Positions 18,810 to 21,829 of a stretch of DNA of 21,829 nt are shown here, piece after piece (the stretch's first letter is position 1; each line of letters begins with the position of its first letter). A model generated the notes under the pieces. The model was not told the origin of the DNA, did not search any database, and saw only the letters and a program-made list of their open reading frames with translations. This stretch comes from Phoronis australis. Its lineage: Eukaryota > Phoronida > Phoronidae. A program made the translations under genes and the position numbers. The stretch lies in assembly GCA_002633005.1 (NCBI GenBank), contig NMRA01001207.1:18248-40076 (forward strand), read 5' to 3'.

Positions 18810-18870
18810 GGTCGATACGCGGAATAATGTCTCGTGGGATATTATTTCATGTACGCCACTCGAGGTACGT
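18810..18870. repeat. half copy of the 9182-9318 palindromic element
   Basis: Aligns without gaps to the right arm 9258-9318 with about six mismatches in 61 bases. Its end, TCGAGGTACGT, is an exact reverse complement of the first 11 bases of the left arm at 9182. No left arm is present nearby. Confidence 0.8.
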
Positions 18871-20099
18871 TTTGTGTATATATACTTGGCAAAGGTATGA
18901 CGTAATAGAACAACAAGCCATAGCACAATCGGAAACACGAAATCGTCGAGATGCAAATAAGTTTACTTTTATGGGGTAAATAGGTTATCCTACATACATA
19001 GGAATACCACTGCAATATCGTGTCTCGAATTCATTCACTCCCCGCTGCAGCCGCTCGCTAATCAATCTTTTAACTCGTGACGGTGGGTTCCTTCAGATTG
19101 GCTACTTCTCAGTCAACATAACGCCGTGGTTCCGCCCACGGTTCTTTTTTATTGTGTTATACAAAACAACAACTTTTTCGCCAATATTCTGGTGTAACGT
19201 GCTTGTATTTTGAGAACCGGTTTGATGCCCGTTATATAGTGGAGAAAACTGATTTTTAAAATTCGGGCAATTTGTATCCGACGATTGCCACTTTTCTTTG
19301 AGTTTTTCAAGTTTTGTACAGATCTCGTATCATGCGTCTATGACGACGGAAAATGAAAGAAGAAAATTTACATATGGGCACTTCTTAAGATTAAAAACGA
19401 CTGGTGATGCTTATCAGCACATGCTTTGGCCATTTTATTTTGACCAATGACGCTCAATTTGTTAATTGACAGCATGCATATCGGTCAGACTTGATATAAT
19501 TATAGCCTCCCGCCAGTGTTCTGCCTTTCCCAGTAGCCACGCAAAATTTTCCAGTTCCGTCGCGTACCTACAATGAGAAATACTTCTATATTGTATTGTA
19601 CCCTGTTTGAGAAAAGACACATCAGTTTCCGAGAAATGCGCCCGTCTCTAAAAACACCCTTTTATAGCAAATCAACTGCACATGCTGCGCTGAAATACCG
19701 TGACGTTAGTTTTTCGGCATGTTCACGAAAGTGGAATAACTATGAGTACAAATTTTAAATTTTCGAATTCTGACACGAATACGGTGAATACGACGTTTTA
19801 AATATTGACTCTTGAGGACAATTTTAGTTATGCATTTAGTGCCTACATTGTGCAATAACGTGTGGACAGAAATTCTACCTGCGTGAATAAAATAAAGTAT
19901 GCGTTTTCAAAAGTTTGCAGAGTCGAGTGGCCAGGCAGTACCGTAAATAAAACATGACAAACTACAAGGCATGTCTTTATTTAAATCAATAAAGTTTAGG
20001 GTTTAGGGCGCACCGCTTAGAGCGTACAATTAATGTAAACATCTTTGTACAGTACAACAGTATGTTTATGTACAACAGAATCATACACATATATTTATC
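18871..20099. other. unassigned DNA
   Basis: No supportable gene. There are only short frames (a 61-codon one at 19573-19758), a small CCGTGG/CCACGG-type hairpin near 19122-19141, and two TTTAGGG units near 19993-20008. Confidence 0.45.
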
Positions 20100-20880
20100 C
20101 ATAGGCGGATTTAGGGCCCCCTTTGGCTACCGCAAAAAATTAAACAGCAAGAGCGTAGAGAAATGTTGAGTTTATTAATTAACCCCAGTAATTAAAATTA
20201 TAAGGATGAGACAAAATTTAAATGTGTGCGGTTTTAGTGTTTGGGGGGGGGCTCAGATCCAATTTCAAGTGTCAAATTCGGAACACGGCGCAATCTTAAC
20301 GGAACTATGGCTAAGTATAGGCTCTCCCGCGATATCCCAGGCGACCGGCAGTGGCGCTGCGCACTACGACTCCGTCTCCGTCGTCTGCTCCACTGTGCAA
20401 TGAAGAAAATTTACTTCATTTTTTAAAGAAAATGGAACCTGAGTGACTATCAAGATGTGAATTTTAATCGAAGCCTTAATGAATCACTCAGAAACTCATA
20501 ATTCTTCCCTTGCCAAACCTTAACTTAAGACGATTTCCAAAGCAATCCCGTCATTACTGCCACCACGAAAAACGGATTTGGACTTTTGGGCATTTGAAGA
20601 CTATTTTAAATACAACAAATTTGTTAGGAATCGATTGCACAAAATATAAAAGTGTAATAAGCATTACAAAAAGAAGTAGGTTTCGCGCGCAAACGCTGTG
20701 GACCATAAACAAGTAGGTCTCTTATTATGTTGTTAGTAGCTAAGTAGTGGTGGTGTAGTGGTAAAGCATGCGCGCTCCATCCGCCAGGTCGTGAGTTCCA
20801 GTCTGTGGTAGTTGTAGTTTTTCCTGTTTGACACATTCTCCGTGTTTCTTTTTTTCCTTTTTTTCTTGAATAATACCATA
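20100..20880 (+). mobile_element. terminal-inverted-repeat element carrying a tRNA-like sequence, copy 2 (truncated)
   Basis: Starts CATAGGCGGATTTAG, matching the corresponding end of copy 1 at 13 of 15 bases. It runs collinear, in reverse orientation, with 18169 down to about 17336. The other end is missing: homology stops near 20880, so about 195 bp including the second terminal repeat and the G-rich tract are lost. It lacks the 35-bp hairpin insertion of copy 1 and carries a run of G (near 20244-20252) that shifts the frame of its apparent ORFs. Confidence 0.75.
20747..20815 (+). ncRNA. tRNA-like Pol III promoter (SINE-type head), copy 2
   Basis: A box TGGTGTAGTGG (20751-20761) is identical to that of copy 1. 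The B-box position GAGTTCCAGTC (20793-20803) carries a G-to-C change at a normally invariant position, so this copy is probably a weaker promoter. Spacing is 42 bases. No complete cloverleaf forms. Confidence 0.6.
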
Positions 20881-21829
20881 ACGGGGACATGTATAGGCTC
20901 AAACACAATTAGATATTCCTCGTTATTTTCATGTGTCCATATATATATTTTAAAGTCTTAACAACGTCAACAACTATTCAGAGAAAATCCTATATGACTC
21001 TTACCATCGATGAAAGAATAGAGGCCTACCTGGGAGCCATATCAAAATGACATTTATGATTTTTAAGAAACAAAATCATTGTGTGAAGAGCAACGAAATG
21101 ATAGTTTAGATAACTTTTTTGAGATTTTATCAAACAAAATTTCATTCATGTTTTTGATACAGTTATTGTTCTATGAATGTACTTCGTTTCGCTAAATTCT
21201 AATAAGGACACATGGTGACGCCACCCAATTAATGACACGTTGGTATAATGTCAAAAATCAAAAATTTTCAGGCTTTCTAATTTCAGAAAAGAGATTTACT
21301 GAGTTGAAATATCTAGTTTTCGAGGTATTTGACTAAATACTCATACGTGTCAATGTTGTTCTACATAAACTTTACCCTATCTCGGCTTCCTCCCAACCTT
21401 TAACTGATACAAGTCAAGATGCATTGACAATTCAACACTGCGTCGCAAAAAGATTTGTTGCATCTGACATTGACGGCACGATCTTACCTCAATCATAGCT
21501 TTTTCATATACAACATTTCGGTATAGCATGTAGCAGTCATCAATCTTTATAAACAAGACGCTGCAGGCAAGTATCGTGCATCAATGTCAAACGTCATATT
21601 TGAATCTACTTTTGAATTTATAATTGTAATTTTGTATAAACCATTAAAATTCTTGTTCATTTGTACATGCGTATTTAAATCTATGTGTAAAGATGTGTAT
21701 TCATACTGATACATGTATCTATGTAATACTTGGAGGCCCTGATATTCAAATGTTTAGAGTTGACTTGTCTCTTACTACCATGACGCAATTTAGACCTACA
21801 GATAGGACTCGACTAGAATTTCGCAGCCA
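20881..21829. other. unassigned AT-rich DNA
   Basis: No ORF, RNA gene, repeat terminus or regulatory site that I can support. Confidence 0.5.

Noticed and set aside
19993-20008. Telomere-like TTTAGGG repeats
   Set aside because: Only two units are present, which is expected by chance and not evidence of an interstitial telomere.
17336-20908. Apparently conserved peptide (LHHHYLATNN type) on opposite strands in the two element copies
   Set aside because: It is a translation of the tRNA-like head and its near-identical upstream flank, not a protein-coding signal.

Overview
The window looks like a gene-poor, repeat-rich stretch of an animal nuclear genome, most likely a marine invertebrate. 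I cannot name the species. Reasons: AT-rich intergenic DNA with AATAAA-type signals; one long ORF for a secreted leucine-rich-repeat (LRR)/immunoglobulin (Ig) receptor with a GPI-type tail, an animal architecture; a decayed mariner/Tc1 transposon; a THAP zinc-finger fragment; tRNA-like Pol III heads inside mobile DNA; and no bacterial operon layout.

Layout. 1-1172: unassigned DNA ending in a probable LINE 3' end with a stem-loop and an A-rich tail. 1173-4960: no secure gene; a weak 5'-exon candidate, a region of TGACACGG motifs, an 18-bp minisatellite, a cluster of small hairpins with compensating stem changes, and a CAT/GAT-rich low-complexity tract. 4968-7733: the single convincing gene, uninterrupted. 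7734-11085: two diverged repeat modules (8430-8832 and the palindrome 9182-9318) and a possible inverted-repeat element (9518-10048). 11086-12583: a complete but dead mariner/Tc1 element with both ends and TA flanks. 12584-15400: a THAP fragment and small tandem repeats. 15401-15856: a fold-back structure of about 210-bp arms built from 21-bp units. 17141-18169 and 20100-20880: two oppositely oriented copies of one terminal-inverted-repeat element with an internal tRNA-like sequence. 18455-18870: a second, rearranged copy of the 8430-8832 plus 9258-9318 modules.

How it fits together. The LRR-Ig protein is probably displayed on the cell surface by a GPI anchor and works in recognition or adhesion. 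Nothing else in the window is a likely partner; the rest is mobile or repeat DNA. The most unusual structures are the hairpin cluster (3443-3639), the fold-back array (15401-15856), the tRNA-bearing element pair with its copy-specific palindromic insertion (17574-17608), and the duplicated TATA-plus-ATG module. All alignments were done by eye, so identities are approximate.
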